Part shown: piece by piece, positions 26,748-35,876 of the stretch | How the letters are laid out: the number at the start of each line of letters is the position of its first letter | How positions within the stretch are numbered: position 1 is the stretch's first letter | Assembly: GCA_965225705.1 (NCBI GenBank) | Contig: OZ245325.1 | Location: 1,612,001 to 1,676,000 of the forward strand | From: G965225705 sp965225705 | GTDB taxonomy: Bacteria; Pseudomonadota; Alphaproteobacteria; Caulobacterales; Maricaulaceae | DNA length: 64,000 nt | Direction of reading: 5' to 3' | Program-made: the position numbers and the translations under genes | Notes under the pieces: generated by a model | The model's database searches: none | The model's input: the letters and a program-made list of their open reading frames with translations, nothing else | Told to the model about the DNA's origin: nothing

Positions 26748-28562
26748 CTAAAGGGGGGCACACACCTTCTCAAGCCAGACTTTTTGCTCTGCATCAAGAA
26801 GGGGACCAATCTCTTTGAGAACACGCCCATGATATGCATTGGTCCAGGCAAGCTCCTCTGACGTCAGCAGGGCCGCATCAATCAGGTGAGGATCTAAAGG
26901 TGCGAGAGTTAAGGTCTCAAAACCCATCATAGATCGCTCCCCCCCTTCCGGCTTTTTGGGCTCTGTCACAAACTGGAGATTTTCAATGCGAATGCCATAA
27001 TGGTCAGGCTTATAATAACCGGGCTCATTCGACACAATCATGCCGGGTTGTAAAGCAATGCTGTTAGGGGCCTTGGCAATGCGCTGCGGCCCTTCATGAA
27101 CACTAAGATAAGATCCCACCCCATGGCCTGTACCATGATCATAGTCCAGCCCCGCCTGCCACATGGGCGCACGTGCTAATGCATCAATCTGATGACCCGT
27201 TACCCCTTCCGGAAAACAGACCGTTGCCAAAGCAATATGGGCTTTAAGGACCAGAGTATAATGATACCGCATGGCATGGGAGGGAGTCCCTAATGCCACA
27301 GTTCGCGTGACATCGGTGGTCCCATCAAAATATTGTGCACCGGAATCCACCAGAAAAAGACTGTCCTTTTCTAAAGGACGTGATGTGGCCTCTGTAACAC
27401 GATAATGGATGACCGCACCATTGGGTCCCGCGCCAGAAATGGTCTCAAAACTCAAATCCTTAAATTCCGGAACAGCATGCCTGTGGGCCTCAAGGCGTTT
27501 AACGGCCTCAATCTCATCCCAGCCCTCTTCTAAAGCCTTATGGGAGAGGTCATAGAGAAAACGGGTCAGCGCCGCCCCATCACGGCGATGGGCAAGGCGC
27601 GCGCCCTCTGTTTCCGTTTTATTCTTGCAGGCTTTGGGTAAAAAACAGGGATCATCCGACCAAACAAGATGCGCCCCTGCGGCCTGAACATGATCCAGAA
27701 TCAAAGCAGAAGCCCGCCCGGGATCAAGGCTTACAGCCTGACCTTTCAGGGCTTTCAAACGCTCTGATAAGACTTCCGGCTCATAAAAACTGACACGCGC
27801 CCCACAATGATCCCGCACAGCCTGTGTTACTTTTTCCAAAGGCATAAAAGCTTCAACACGGCCAGAGGCAAAAAGAAGAGCACGCCCAAGAACACCCGGC
27901 GTATAAGGCACATCCTGACCCCTTATATTCAAAAGCCATGCCAGAGAATCCGGGGACGTGACAACAAAAGCTGTGGCCCCCTGTTCCTCAACCAGCTGCC
28001 CTATACGTGTACACTTGTTTTCATGAGATTCACCCGCACAGGACACAGGGTGAGGGGAAAGCGGAGTTTTGGGCTCCTGAGGTCTGTCCGACCATGCCGC
28101 ATCAAGAGGGTTTGGCGTCATAGGGACCAGCTCAAAATTCCTGCGTTCAGCTATGCTTTTTAATATCTCTAAAGCTGAAACACTATGGAGGGCAGGGTCA
28201 TAGCCAAGACGCCCCCCCTGAGAGAAATTCACCCCAAGCCAGTTTTCTAAAGCCTGAGGATCAGTCAGATCGCCATAGTCAAAAAGCGTTTCATCTGTTT
28301 GCTGACGCACCTGAAGCGTATAACGGCCATCCACCAGAAGAAGGGCCTTATCCTGCAAAACAACGCCAAAACCCGCAGATCCTGTAAAACCAGATATCCA
28401 GGCAAGGCGTTCAGCACATTCTGGCAGGTATTCGTTTTGATATTCATCCTCATGGGGGACAAGAAAACCATCCACCCCCTGCTCCTGAAGTTTTGCACGT
28501 AAAAGAGGAAGGTGCTGACACCCCGTATCCGGCCCACCTTTTTCGTTAAATGTCTGTATCAT
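26748..28562 (-). CDS. Xaa-Pro aminopeptidase (M24B, long form)
   Basis: The enzyme removes an N-terminal residue preceding proline. The 604-residue protein is the long, eukaryote-like aminopeptidase P with two creatinase-type N-terminal domains and a C-terminal pita-bread domain. Metal ligands are visible in DSGAQYFDGTTDVTRT (two Asp), GTGHGVGSYLSVHEGP (His), SNEPGYYKPDHYGIRIEN (both Glu). ATG 28562 is chosen over the adjacent GTG; AGGACAGG lies upstream. It is cytoplasmic, with no signal peptide. Together with PutP nearby it fits handling of proline-containing peptides, though the genes are not adjacent in one clear operon. Confidence 0.93.
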   Translation of the reverse strand: MIQTFNEKGGPDTGCQHLPLLRAKLQEQGVDGFLVPHEDEYQNEYLPECAERLAWISGFTGSAGFGVVLQDKALLLVDGRYTLQVRQQTDETLFDYGDLTDPQALENWLGVNFSQGGRLGYDPALHSVSALEILKSIAERRNFELVPMTPNPLDAAWSDRPQEPKTPLSPHPVSCAGESHENKCTRIGQLVEEQGATAFVVTSPDSLAWLLNIRGQDVPYTPGVLGRALLFASGRVEAFMPLEKVTQAVRDHCGARVSFYEPEVLSERLKALKGQAVSLDPGRASALILDHVQAAGAHLVWSDDPCFLPKACKNKTETEGARLAHRRDGAALTRFLYDLSHKALEEGWDEIEAVKRLEAHRHAVPEFKDLSFETISGAGPNGAVIHYRVTEATSRPLEKDSLFLVDSGAQYFDGTTDVTRTVALGTPSHAMRYHYTLVLKAHIALATVCFPEGVTGHQIDALARAPMWQAGLDYDHGTGHGVGSYLSVHEGPQRIAKAPNSIALQPGMIVSNEPGYYKPDHYGIRIENLQFVTEPKKPEGGERSMMGFETLTLAPLDPHLIDAALLTSEELAWTNAYHGRVLKEIGPLLDAEQKVWLEKVCAPL

Positions 28563-28819
28563 CACCTGTCCTCACGTCCACACTACAGTTAAAAATATAC
28601 CTCCCGGTATAGTATCACATCAAAAAATTTTTTTTTATACATAAGCCTAAATTTCTTTCTGACCCGGCAACAGGGCAAAAAGAAGGAAGCTTCCGGAGGC
28701 CATCAGGATTCCATAAGCTTACGTGAATATTATCTTAAAGCATCACCAGACTAAAAGACAAACATCCTGTCTTTACAGTTCATTTTAGGAAAAAACGAAA
28801 TTTTTGAGCGTCTTTGACA

Positions 28820-30250
28820 TCAGGAACCACGGGACTGTTCCACAGGTTTGAAAAAAGAACCGACGCAAGACCATACAACATACACCACAAGACCTGCTAT
28901 CATGCCAGGCGCCACTTCGTAGAAATATTTGTTATATCCCAGATAGCGCCACAGCATCACCACACCAAGCCCCGTCAGCATCATCGCAATGGCAAGGCTC
29001 TCGGACGGTTTTCCCCCTGAAACATAGACGATAAAAAGGGGCGCAAAAGCACAGGCAAGGGCCGACCAGGCTATGAGAACAAGACCAAAAACATTCTCAT
29101 TGGCAAAAAGAGCAAAGCACAAAGCGATAAGGGTGACAAAAACCGTGCTTAATTTTGTGAAGAAGTAAGAAGGTTTTTTCCCAAAACTAAAATCACGGGT
29201 AAGGGAGGCTGTGCAACTCAAAATCTGAGAATCGGCTGTTGAAATGGTTGCCGCAAAAAGGCCAGCGAGAATAACACCCACAAGAATTTGTGGCAGAATC
29301 TGGCTGGCAAGATGAGGAAGGGCAAGCTCTGCATCAAAACCACCCGTATCAGGAAGGAGAAGCCGGGCAGCCAGCCCCGTACAAATCGTCAGCGCTGAAA
29401 ATATGGCATAAAATCCATAATAATACAGGCGAACACGTGTGATATCCTTTGGGCGGTCCATCGCCATAAACCGTACCATAATATGTGGCTGACCAACAAC
29501 ACCAAAACCCGCAAAGAACCAGCCTAAAACAAAGAGAAAGGGTCCCCAAAAATGACCAAAAGGCAAATCAGGCTGAAACAGATCAAGATAGGTGGGGGAG
29601 ACATGTTTTAAAGAATCAACAAAAGTTGAAAAACCACCGAGAGCGCCGATAGACACAAATAAGAGCAAAGCCATAGAAGCAATCATCACGATAGACTGCG
29701 CAGCATCTGTCCAGATAGAGGCCCGTATTCCCCCCGCAAAACAATAGGCCAGAACAATAGCCGAACCAATAAGGGCCCCCATGGCATAATCCCACCCCAA
29801 AAGAACATGCAAAGCCTTGCTGCCGGCTTTGAGCTGAGCCGCAGCATAAAGGCCTAAAAATATGACCGTAACCACACCGCCGATAAGGCGCAAAATACGA
29901 TAATCCTGACCATTCCACTGACTGAGAACACCAGAGAAGCTGAGAACCTTCTGTTTTTCTGTCACAATACGTAATCTTTTGTGAATAAACAGAGAAGCAA
30001 TAAAATCTCCAAACACCCACCCTATCATCAGCCACATAGATGAAAGACCCACAGTATACGTAAACCCTATCATCCCGATAAACATATAACCACTATTATT
30101 GGTTGCAACGGCAGACAGACCCGCCAGCCAGGGACTTATATTTTGTCCGGCAAGGAGATAGTCTTTATTTGTACCTTTGTTTTTAAGGGCCGATAAAATG
30201 CCCACAAGAAGAAAAAAGGAAAGAAAGAAAAGAAAACTTGTAATAATCAT
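28820..30250 (-). CDS. putP: Sodium/proline symporter PutP (SSS family)
   Basis: PutP imports proline with sodium across the inner membrane. The 476-residue protein has about 13 hydrophobic segments and the SSS signatures DYLLAGQNISPWLAGLSAVA, GYMFIGMIGFTYTVGLSSMW and FGVVGQPHIMVRFMAM. The motif ISTADSQILSCTASLTRDF is the sodium-site helix. The frame runs back to 30346, but the ATG at 30250 matches the usual short periplasmic N-terminus; the extension is a run of hydrophobic residues encoded by T-rich DNA. Proline is the most likely substrate; pantothenate or other solutes are less likely by motif. Confidence 0.88.
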   Translation of the reverse strand: MIITSFLFFLSFFLLVGILSALKNKGTNKDYLLAGQNISPWLAGLSAVATNNSGYMFIGMIGFTYTVGLSSMWLMIGWVFGDFIASLFIHKRLRIVTEKQKVLSFSGVLSQWNGQDYRILRLIGGVVTVIFLGLYAAAQLKAGSKALHVLLGWDYAMGALIGSAIVLAYCFAGGIRASIWTDAAQSIVMIASMALLLFVSIGALGGFSTFVDSLKHVSPTYLDLFQPDLPFGHFWGPFLFVLGWFFAGFGVVGQPHIMVRFMAMDRPKDITRVRLYYYGFYAIFSALTICTGLAARLLLPDTGGFDAELALPHLASQILPQILVGVILAGLFAATISTADSQILSCTASLTRDFSFGKKPSYFFTKLSTVFVTLIALCFALFANENVFGLVLIAWSALACAFAPLFIVYVSGGKPSESLAIAMMLTGLGVVMLWRYLGYNKYFYEVAPGMIAGLVVYVVWSCVGSFFKPVEQSRGS

Positions 30251-30881
30251 AAATGCACCAATACGATAAGAGAAATTGAGAAAAAATATATCTAAAAACA
30301 GGATGATTTTAGAGAAAGAAAAGAAGTGAGAGCAAAAGAGACACAATCAAAAAGAGAGAAATTCTGGAATCCCCCCCAGTGGAAAGGTGGAGTTTTTGCT
30401 CTGGATCATAAAACAGGTCAGAAATAGATCATGACATGAGAACGGGGACGCCCCCGGCATATGCCTGGCAGATGTCTTAAACCATGCCTGTACCCTCTCC
30501 CCCGGGTCAAAACAAAAGGCTTTCCCACAAGAAAAGGAAAGAAAAAAAATACGGGCCGGAAAGAAAAAAAAAGAGTCTGATAAAAAAAGGAAACAGGCAG
30601 AAGGCAAATAAGAAGCCTGCCAGAAGAAAAGGGGTACGGGATCACCTGACCCGGATACGCCCTTCCTGATTTCCCAACAGACATCACAAACCTTTTTTTG
30701 TTTCTCGTTCGGAGAACCTTTTTGTTTTCAGAAAGAAAACTGTCTTTTATACAAAAACATCTTCAGGAAAAAACAGAGATTCTCCAAAAATAAGTCCTAA
30801 CGATATAGGTATTGCCATATCCTGTCAAATATATGAAAAATATACATAAGGTAAGAGAGGGTTAGAATACTTTATTAAAAC
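30251..30881. other. Gene-free spacer with purine-rich tract
   Basis: About 630 bp separate putP and the M23 gene, both on the minus strand. I see no credible gene. The section 30520-30630 is strongly purine-biased on the plus strand (long AAG/GAA runs with A7-A9 stretches), and the rest is AT-rich. The putP promoter must be here. No hairpin with a T-run is obvious for the M23 transcript. Confidence 0.5.
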
Positions 30882-31889
30882 CTATTGGTTTTGCGCAGAA
30901 AGCTTTACCCGCTCAACACTTGTGTCCAGACGCTCTTCGCCTTCTAAAAGGGTGGAAGGGTCAAAACGACGCCCCCGCCATGTCATCCGCCAGTCAAGAT
31001 GTGGTCCTGTGGCTCGCCCCGTGGCCCCTATCTTCCCGACGGGATCCCCCTGTTGAAGCATAGTACCCTCTTTGACATCAACAGCACTCATATGCATGAA
31101 TGTCGAGACAAACCCCTGACCATGATCCAAAAGGACAAGCCCCCCCTCATAATACATATCGGGCCGTGCGAGGATCACAACACCCCCCGCAGGGGCATGC
31201 ACAGGGGTTCCTTTGGGGGCCGCAATATCTACCCCATAATGGGGATTTTTAGGCGTACCATTCAAAATGCGCTGAGACCCATAAAAGCCACTCAACCGAC
31301 CCTGAGCAGGACGTTTAAAGTCTTCAAGAAACCAGCGCCCCTCAGCCCGGCTTGCAAAAGCTTTTTTCTTCAAACCACGATCACGTTTGATATGTTTGAT
31401 TTGTTCGGGGGTTTGTGGTGTGACCTTAGAAGGCGGGAGTCCATCAATACGCTCTATTTTATAGGTGCGGTCGCTGATCTGAATATCCAGAACAGCCCCC
31501 TCTTCATCCTGTCCTGGTCCTGTCAAAATCCGAAGACGTGAAAAAGGCGCCGCATCACGATGAAAAGCGATAACAAAAATACCCTCATCATCCGCCTGCA
31601 GGGTAAGGCGTTGTGCTGCGACCATATCGGGTGTGAGATCTTTTTCAGGCATTTCCTTAAGGGGAATAAGCTCAACAACAGCACCAGGAGCAGTTGTACA
31701 TATACCAAACCCGCCTTCGCGCCAGACCCCCTCACATGTCAGTGGCATGCGGTGTAAGGCCTGTTCTGACACAAGAGGTTCTGGTGAAACAGGATGTCCC
31801 TCCGGGGCTTCACGGGCCAAAACAGAACTTCCACCTGTCACAAGCACACACACCATGGCCAGAACAAAATTTTTGGGGAAAAAACTCAT
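30882..31889 (-). CDS. M23 family metallopeptidase, secreted
   Basis: The 335-residue protein has a signal peptide (hydrophobic core FVLAMVCVLVTGG, cleavage near VLA-RE), an N-terminal beta-rich region and a C-terminal LytM domain. Zinc ligands are in HYGVDIAAPKGTPV (HxxxD) and GRATGPHLDWRM. In the second motif the usual HLH reads HLD: the first His is present but the third position is Asp. That change could weaken or abolish zinc binding, so a regulatory rather than enzymatic role is possible. Its ATG overlaps the stop of the DUF2093 gene (ATGA), indicating coupling in an xseA-DUF2093-M23 unit. Confidence 0.88.
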   Translation of the reverse strand: MSFFPKNFVLAMVCVLVTGGSSVLAREAPEGHPVSPEPLVSEQALHRMPLTCEGVWREGGFGICTTAPGAVVELIPLKEMPEKDLTPDMVAAQRLTLQADDEGIFVIAFHRDAAPFSRLRILTGPGQDEEGAVLDIQISDRTYKIERIDGLPPSKVTPQTPEQIKHIKRDRGLKKKAFASRAEGRWFLEDFKRPAQGRLSGFYGSQRILNGTPKNPHYGVDIAAPKGTPVHAPAGGVVILARPDMYYEGGLVLLDHGQGFVSTFMHMSAVDVKEGTMLQQGDPVGKIGATGRATGPHLDWRMTWRGRRFDPSTLLEGEERLDTSVERVKLSAQNQ

Positions 31890-32107
31890 ACCTCTGTCTC
31901 GTTTTGTATATCTCTCCACCGCCTGAGAGCAATCTCAGCATTTTTATAAGGCTCCTGATACTCAACACTCCAGTATGACAGGCGGTCCAGGGGAATTTTG
32001 GTGCCGCTTACGGCACAGACAACATAATCGCCAGACTGAATAATATCAAACTGTGCATCGCCATAGCGCAGCCTGGCTTCTTTATTTAAAGAGAGTTGTT
32101 GGAGCAT
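31886..32107 (-). CDS. DUF2093 protein
   Basis: This 73-residue protein matches the small alphaproteobacterial DUF2093 family. Recognisable blocks are EARLRYGDAQFDIIQSGDYV, CAVSGTKIPLDRLSYWSV and YQEPYKNAEIALRRW. One cysteine lies in the CAVTG-like motif. A GAGG is 7 nt before the ATG. It sits between xseA and the M23 peptidase gene and overlaps the latter by 4 bp. The function is unknown; the conserved position next to xseA is the only hint. Confidence 0.9.
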   Translation of the reverse strand: MLQQLSLNKEARLRYGDAQFDIIQSGDYVVCAVSGTKIPLDRLSYWSVEYQEPYKNAEIALRRWRDIQNETEV

Positions 32108-32184
32108 AAAAAAAGCCTCAGTTATTTTTTTTCCACGATGCGAAACTTTCCCATCACGTCTCTCGCCTTTCTACAAGATTTTTC

Positions 32185-33624
32185 TTAGAAAAGCGACCCC
32201 TGATCAGAGGTTTTTAGGGACGTTTTTTCACCGGAAGGTTTTCCCTTTGGCTGATCTGGTATTGTCTTAGTGCCTGTCTCTGCTGTGATCACAGCTGACC
32301 TCTCTCCATCATGAAAAACAAGATGAACGGCATGACCGGGTTTCATACCCTTCGCGTGACGGATCACACGGCCATGAGGATCTTTGGTCAGGGTGAAGCC
32401 ACGCTCAAGAATTTTCTTATGGCTGAGCGCTTCAAGAAGGGAGCCCTCAGTCTGAAGACGTGCATGCCGGGCCTCCAGATTGCGTTGCAAAGCGTTCTGA
32501 AATCGATTCTGAAGGTGCCCGAGAGCCTGCTGATATTTTTGGCAGGTCTGCTCTATAACATAAGGGGTGAGACGGCCCCCAATATTTTTCAGGCGCAAGC
32601 CCTGAATGTGAGCATGATGGACAAAGGCGCGATCAAAGCGTTCACACAGACCATCACATCGCTGATATGCTGCGGACAGGATATCTTCCGGACGGGGCAG
32701 ACGTGCAGCCTTAAGCTGAAGTTTTTGGCGATCTGACACACGTATCAGGGCCGTTGTCAAACGCGCTTTGAGGTCTTCAAGACGGCGGGACAGGTCATGG
32801 CGTACAGGAACGGCCATTTCTGCCGCAGCAGTGGGGGTCGGCGCACGTCGATCAGCAACAAGATCAAGAAGCGTCCAGTCCGTTTCATGGCCAATGGCCG
32901 AGATAACAGGAAACTTACTCTCAGCCACAGAGCGCACAAGCCGTTCATCGTGAAAAGGCCATAAATCTTCAAAAGACCCTCCCCCGCGGGCAATGATAAT
33001 AACGTCCGGAAGGGGAATCCCCCCGCCCTTTTTAAGAGCATGAAACCCCTGAAGGGCCTCTGTCACTTCTGAAGCTGCACGTTCTCCCTGCACTAAAACC
33101 GGCCAAAGGAGAACATGACATGGGAAACGATCCTCTAAGCGGTGAAGAATATCCCGTATCACAGCCCCCGTGGGCGAAGTAATGACACCAATGGTTTTCG
33201 GCAAAAAGGGCAGGTCTTTTTTTTTCTCTGTATCAAACAAACCTTCTCTGGCAAGCTTTTGTTTGCGTTCTTCCAAAAGCTTCATCAAAGCCCCTGTCCC
33301 GGCAAGATCCAGACTTTCAATGACCATTTGATATTGAGAACGTCCCGGATAGGTGGTCAGGCGACCTTCCGCCACAACCTCCATACCCTCTTCAGGCTGA
33401 AAGCGCAGGCCTGAGGACACACCACGCCATACCACACAGGACAAGACAGCCTTATCATCCTTCATATCCACATAAATATGACCAGAGCGTGCCCGGGTCA
33501 CACGCCCAAGTTCCCCCTTCACGCGTATATGCTGAAAACCATCTTCCACCTTGTGTTTAAGAGCTGCAGACAGTTCAAAAACACTATAAAGGGGAAGGTT
33601 TGTGGAAGGATTTTTGGTGTCCAT
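32185..33624 (-). CDS. xseA: Exodeoxyribonuclease VII large subunit
   Basis: XseA is the catalytic subunit of ExoVII, which degrades single-stranded DNA to oligonucleotides. The 479-residue protein has an OB-fold N-terminus (YSVFELSAALKHKVEDGF, GELGRVTRARSGHIYVDM). The catalytic domain shows GVITSPTGAVIRDILHRL, ARGGGSFEDLWPFHDE and ISAIGHETDWTLLDLVADRR. A coiled-coil C-terminal half follows. The ATG at 33624 gives the normal family length; the upstream frame to 33738 is a T-rich artefact. The small subunit xseB is not in the window. Confidence 0.95.
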   Translation of the reverse strand: MDTKNPSTNLPLYSVFELSAALKHKVEDGFQHIRVKGELGRVTRARSGHIYVDMKDDKAVLSCVVWRGVSSGLRFQPEEGMEVVAEGRLTTYPGRSQYQMVIESLDLAGTGALMKLLEERKQKLAREGLFDTEKKKDLPFLPKTIGVITSPTGAVIRDILHRLEDRFPCHVLLWPVLVQGERAASEVTEALQGFHALKKGGGIPLPDVIIIARGGGSFEDLWPFHDERLVRSVAESKFPVISAIGHETDWTLLDLVADRRAPTPTAAAEMAVPVRHDLSRRLEDLKARLTTALIRVSDRQKLQLKAARLPRPEDILSAAYQRCDGLCERFDRAFVHHAHIQGLRLKNIGGRLTPYVIEQTCQKYQQALGHLQNRFQNALQRNLEARHARLQTEGSLLEALSHKKILERGFTLTKDPHGRVIRHAKGMKPGHAVHLVFHDGERSAVITAETGTKTIPDQPKGKPSGEKTSLKTSDQGSLF

Positions 33625-33810
33625 AGGGTAAAACCTTATACTGCACGCCTTCACACACCTAACATGCACACAAAAAAATAAGAAGAAAAAAAGGCTGCCG
33701 TTTTTAAGAAAAACCACCTTATCCAGATTGTTTTCCAAACTAAGAGCTGATGTCTTTAACCGGGTCTACAAAAGACGTACAGTGTGATTAAGGCGTTTGT
33801 GCAAAAGGGT

Positions 33811-35457
33811 CTACCATTTTTTAAGTGTCATTTTTCCTGACTCAATATCTGACATATCAGACATGCCCTCAAATAAATCAAGTAAGTATTGACCAGATGT
33901 ATGAATATCTTTGATATATCCCCGATAGCGCTCATTGTTTACAGGACCAAATATTTCTTTTGCCATGATTTCAGAAAAACCGTTAATAGCATTAAGACTT
34001 GTTCGCACTTCATGGCTTATGTCTGCTAAAGAGGCGCCTTGTGCCAGGCAAACTGTTTGGACACCAGCTTTTTCCTGTGCATAGTTTCCAGCCGGGCGAT
34101 CAGGACAGGATAGAAGCCTCTTTTCACGCTCCCCTGCATGCCCTGGCTGTTGCACATGCCCTACCGGGTCCACCTCATGGTGTTTTATCTCTGTGACATT
34201 TACAGCAATACCTGCAAAACATGTGGAAAAGCCTTCCTTTGGTTCATGCCATACCCCACCACGAAAACGTATAAGAACGGACTCAACTGCCCCATGAAGC
34301 TCCATATTAATATGGTGAGGTCCTTTTTTTTGAAAAAGGTTTTTTTGAATCAGGGTGTGGTCTTTCTGATCTATCAGACGAAGAAACTCCTGATAGCTCA
34401 GACTGTTTTTTCCTGTATGGCCAAGGGCATGGGCCAGCGTGCTGTTAAAAGAAAATATTTTCTTTTCCTGGTCCCAGCACCACAGGCCACATTGTATGTC
34501 TTCAGGAATGTGGTTGAGATTTTTTTGAGACCCATCAGGAAGTTTGCTCTCTCGTTGACAGAGATGCACCCCCCTTAATTTGATAAAAGACAGGAAAAAG
34601 AGGAAAGAAAAAGGCAGGGCCAGAATAACCCCGTAAAGGAGAGGAAAATAAAACCACTTTTTTGCATCGGAAAGCTGTATTAAGCCACCGGGAAAACCTC
34701 CTGAAGGGGCATCTGTTCTGCTATTTTGAATTTTATAAGAAAAAGTATTCCCCCCCTCACGCAACATCCTGTCTTCTCTCCTGGACAGTCCCGGGATCCC
34801 ACCAAAGTTCTGTGCATTAAACCATGGGTTTTTATCTGCTCGCAGCCAGACAGATCCCCCCATGGAGTCAACAAACCCTGAGAAGGGTGTTGTGATGCTG
34901 TCTTTTGAAAATTTTCCAGAGTTTATAAGGGGTGCTATACTTTCTCCCCATGTCATAAGAAGTGCAAGAAAAGCATTCAGTGTCAACGCCCCACTTCTAT
35001 CAGGGGCGCCCAAAAGTAAATCTTCCTTTTTTGTATCAGGAACCCCCCCGGCTGTTTCAGAAATATTTTCTGCATGATCGGGACAGGCTGTTTTGAACGT
35101 ATCCCAATCATCTACATGATCTACAGCTCTCACAGAGGTTTGAGAAGACAGGAAAGAGATCCATTTTTTTCTGTGCCGGAAGATGCTTATAAAAGCCCCT
35201 TTTTCTAAAACAGAAAGCTCGCGCTCAACACTTTTAAAAACCTGCTCACAACAGGTGGTAAGCAGAAGATTATTTCGAAAACCAGACGTATAATCATAGA
35301 GCATCTTACTCAAGACAACCAAACTAAAAGCAGGAAAGATAATCATAAAAAGAAGCAAAAACCTCACATTCCCCCTTTTAAATTTTATGATGTGATCAGA
35401 GGGAATCTTTTTGCTATGAGAGGTTGTGCATTCAAGAGAGTTTAGTCGGTTCTTCAT
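33811..35457 (-). CDS. PAS sensor kinase truncated after the DHp domain (no ATPase domain)
   Basis: The 548-residue protein has a TM segment (about 32-52), a periplasmic domain of roughly 200 residues that I do not recognise, a second TM, a PAS-like domain (GLWCWDQEKKIFSFNS onward) and a HisKA/DHp domain. The H-box is ADISHEVRTSLNAINGFSEI (His near 480), with Ser replacing the usual Pro. The gene stops right after MSDIESGKMTLKKW, where the HATPase domain should begin. Only about 190 bp separate the stop from xseA and they encode no N, G1 or G2 box in any frame. It resembles PdhS/DivJ-type kinases. Either it is a decaying gene or a phosphotransfer/scaffold protein. Confidence 0.8.
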   Translation of the reverse strand: MKNRLNSLECTTSHSKKIPSDHIIKFKRGNVRFLLLFMIIFPAFSLVVLSKMLYDYTSGFRNNLLLTTCCEQVFKSVERELSVLEKGAFISIFRHRKKWISFLSSQTSVRAVDHVDDWDTFKTACPDHAENISETAGGVPDTKKEDLLLGAPDRSGALTLNAFLALLMTWGESIAPLINSGKFSKDSITTPFSGFVDSMGGSVWLRADKNPWFNAQNFGGIPGLSRREDRMLREGGNTFSYKIQNSRTDAPSGGFPGGLIQLSDAKKWFYFPLLYGVILALPFSFLFFLSFIKLRGVHLCQRESKLPDGSQKNLNHIPEDIQCGLWCWDQEKKIFSFNSTLAHALGHTGKNSLSYQEFLRLIDQKDHTLIQKNLFQKKGPHHINMELHGAVESVLIRFRGGVWHEPKEGFSTCFAGIAVNVTEIKHHEVDPVGHVQQPGHAGEREKRLLSCPDRPAGNYAQEKAGVQTVCLAQGASLADISHEVRTSLNAINGFSEIMAKEIFGPVNNERYRGYIKDIHTSGQYLLDLFEGMSDMSDIESGKMTLKKW

Positions 35458-35746
35458 AGTGCAAACACCAAAATAACTACCAAAAGTTGTATATCGGGCC
35501 AAAAAAAAAAGACACAAAACTATCGGCCAGATCAGTCAGGAAGAAGCCAAAAACAGCTTAATTAAATATTTATTTTTACAATTTGTCAAGAAATTTAAAT
35601 AAAAGGTTAACCTCTTGAAAGCAACCTCTCCTGTGGAAGATTGTTCTCTTTCTGAAAGGCTCACCAAACACACGGGGATAAAAACAAGAATAAGATACTT
35701 TGAGTAAAAAAATTTATTTTTTCCCGTTTATACCCCCTCTTTCCCC

Positions 35747-35776
35747 TTGACCTTCCCTTCTTCTTTCCTCTACTAT
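35747..35776 (+). promoter_or_regulatory. Candidate nrdA promoter
   Basis: TTGACC (35747-35752) and TACTAT (35771-35776) are separated by 18 bp. The -10 lies inside the first NrdR-like box. The leader to the ATG at 35877 would be about 95 nt. Confidence 0.5.
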
Positions 35777-35815
35777 ATATTGCGTTTAGATGGTAAATTT
35801 ATCATGATATAGTGA
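35770..35815 (+). promoter_or_regulatory. Pair of NrdR boxes upstream of nrdA
   Basis: Box 1 has core CTATATATTG (35773-35782), which fits the published NrdR core CWATATATWG at all ten positions. Box 2 has core CATGATATAG (35803-35812), fitting eight of ten. The cores start 30 bp apart, about three helical turns, close to the 31-32 bp known for NrdR pairs. Box 1 overlaps the predicted -10, so repression by NrdR with ATP/dATP is expected. Confidence 0.75.
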
Positions 35816-35876
35816 GCCCTGGAGACTATGCCCTTCAGATCTCTTATCTTTTTGACCCTTTTTGAAGGATTCACCC

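Noticed and set aside
30347..30687. Phe/Ser-rich and Lys-rich ORFs between putP and the M23 gene
   Set aside because: They read a purine-rich/pyrimidine-rich tract; composition is caused by DNA bias and there is no RBS.
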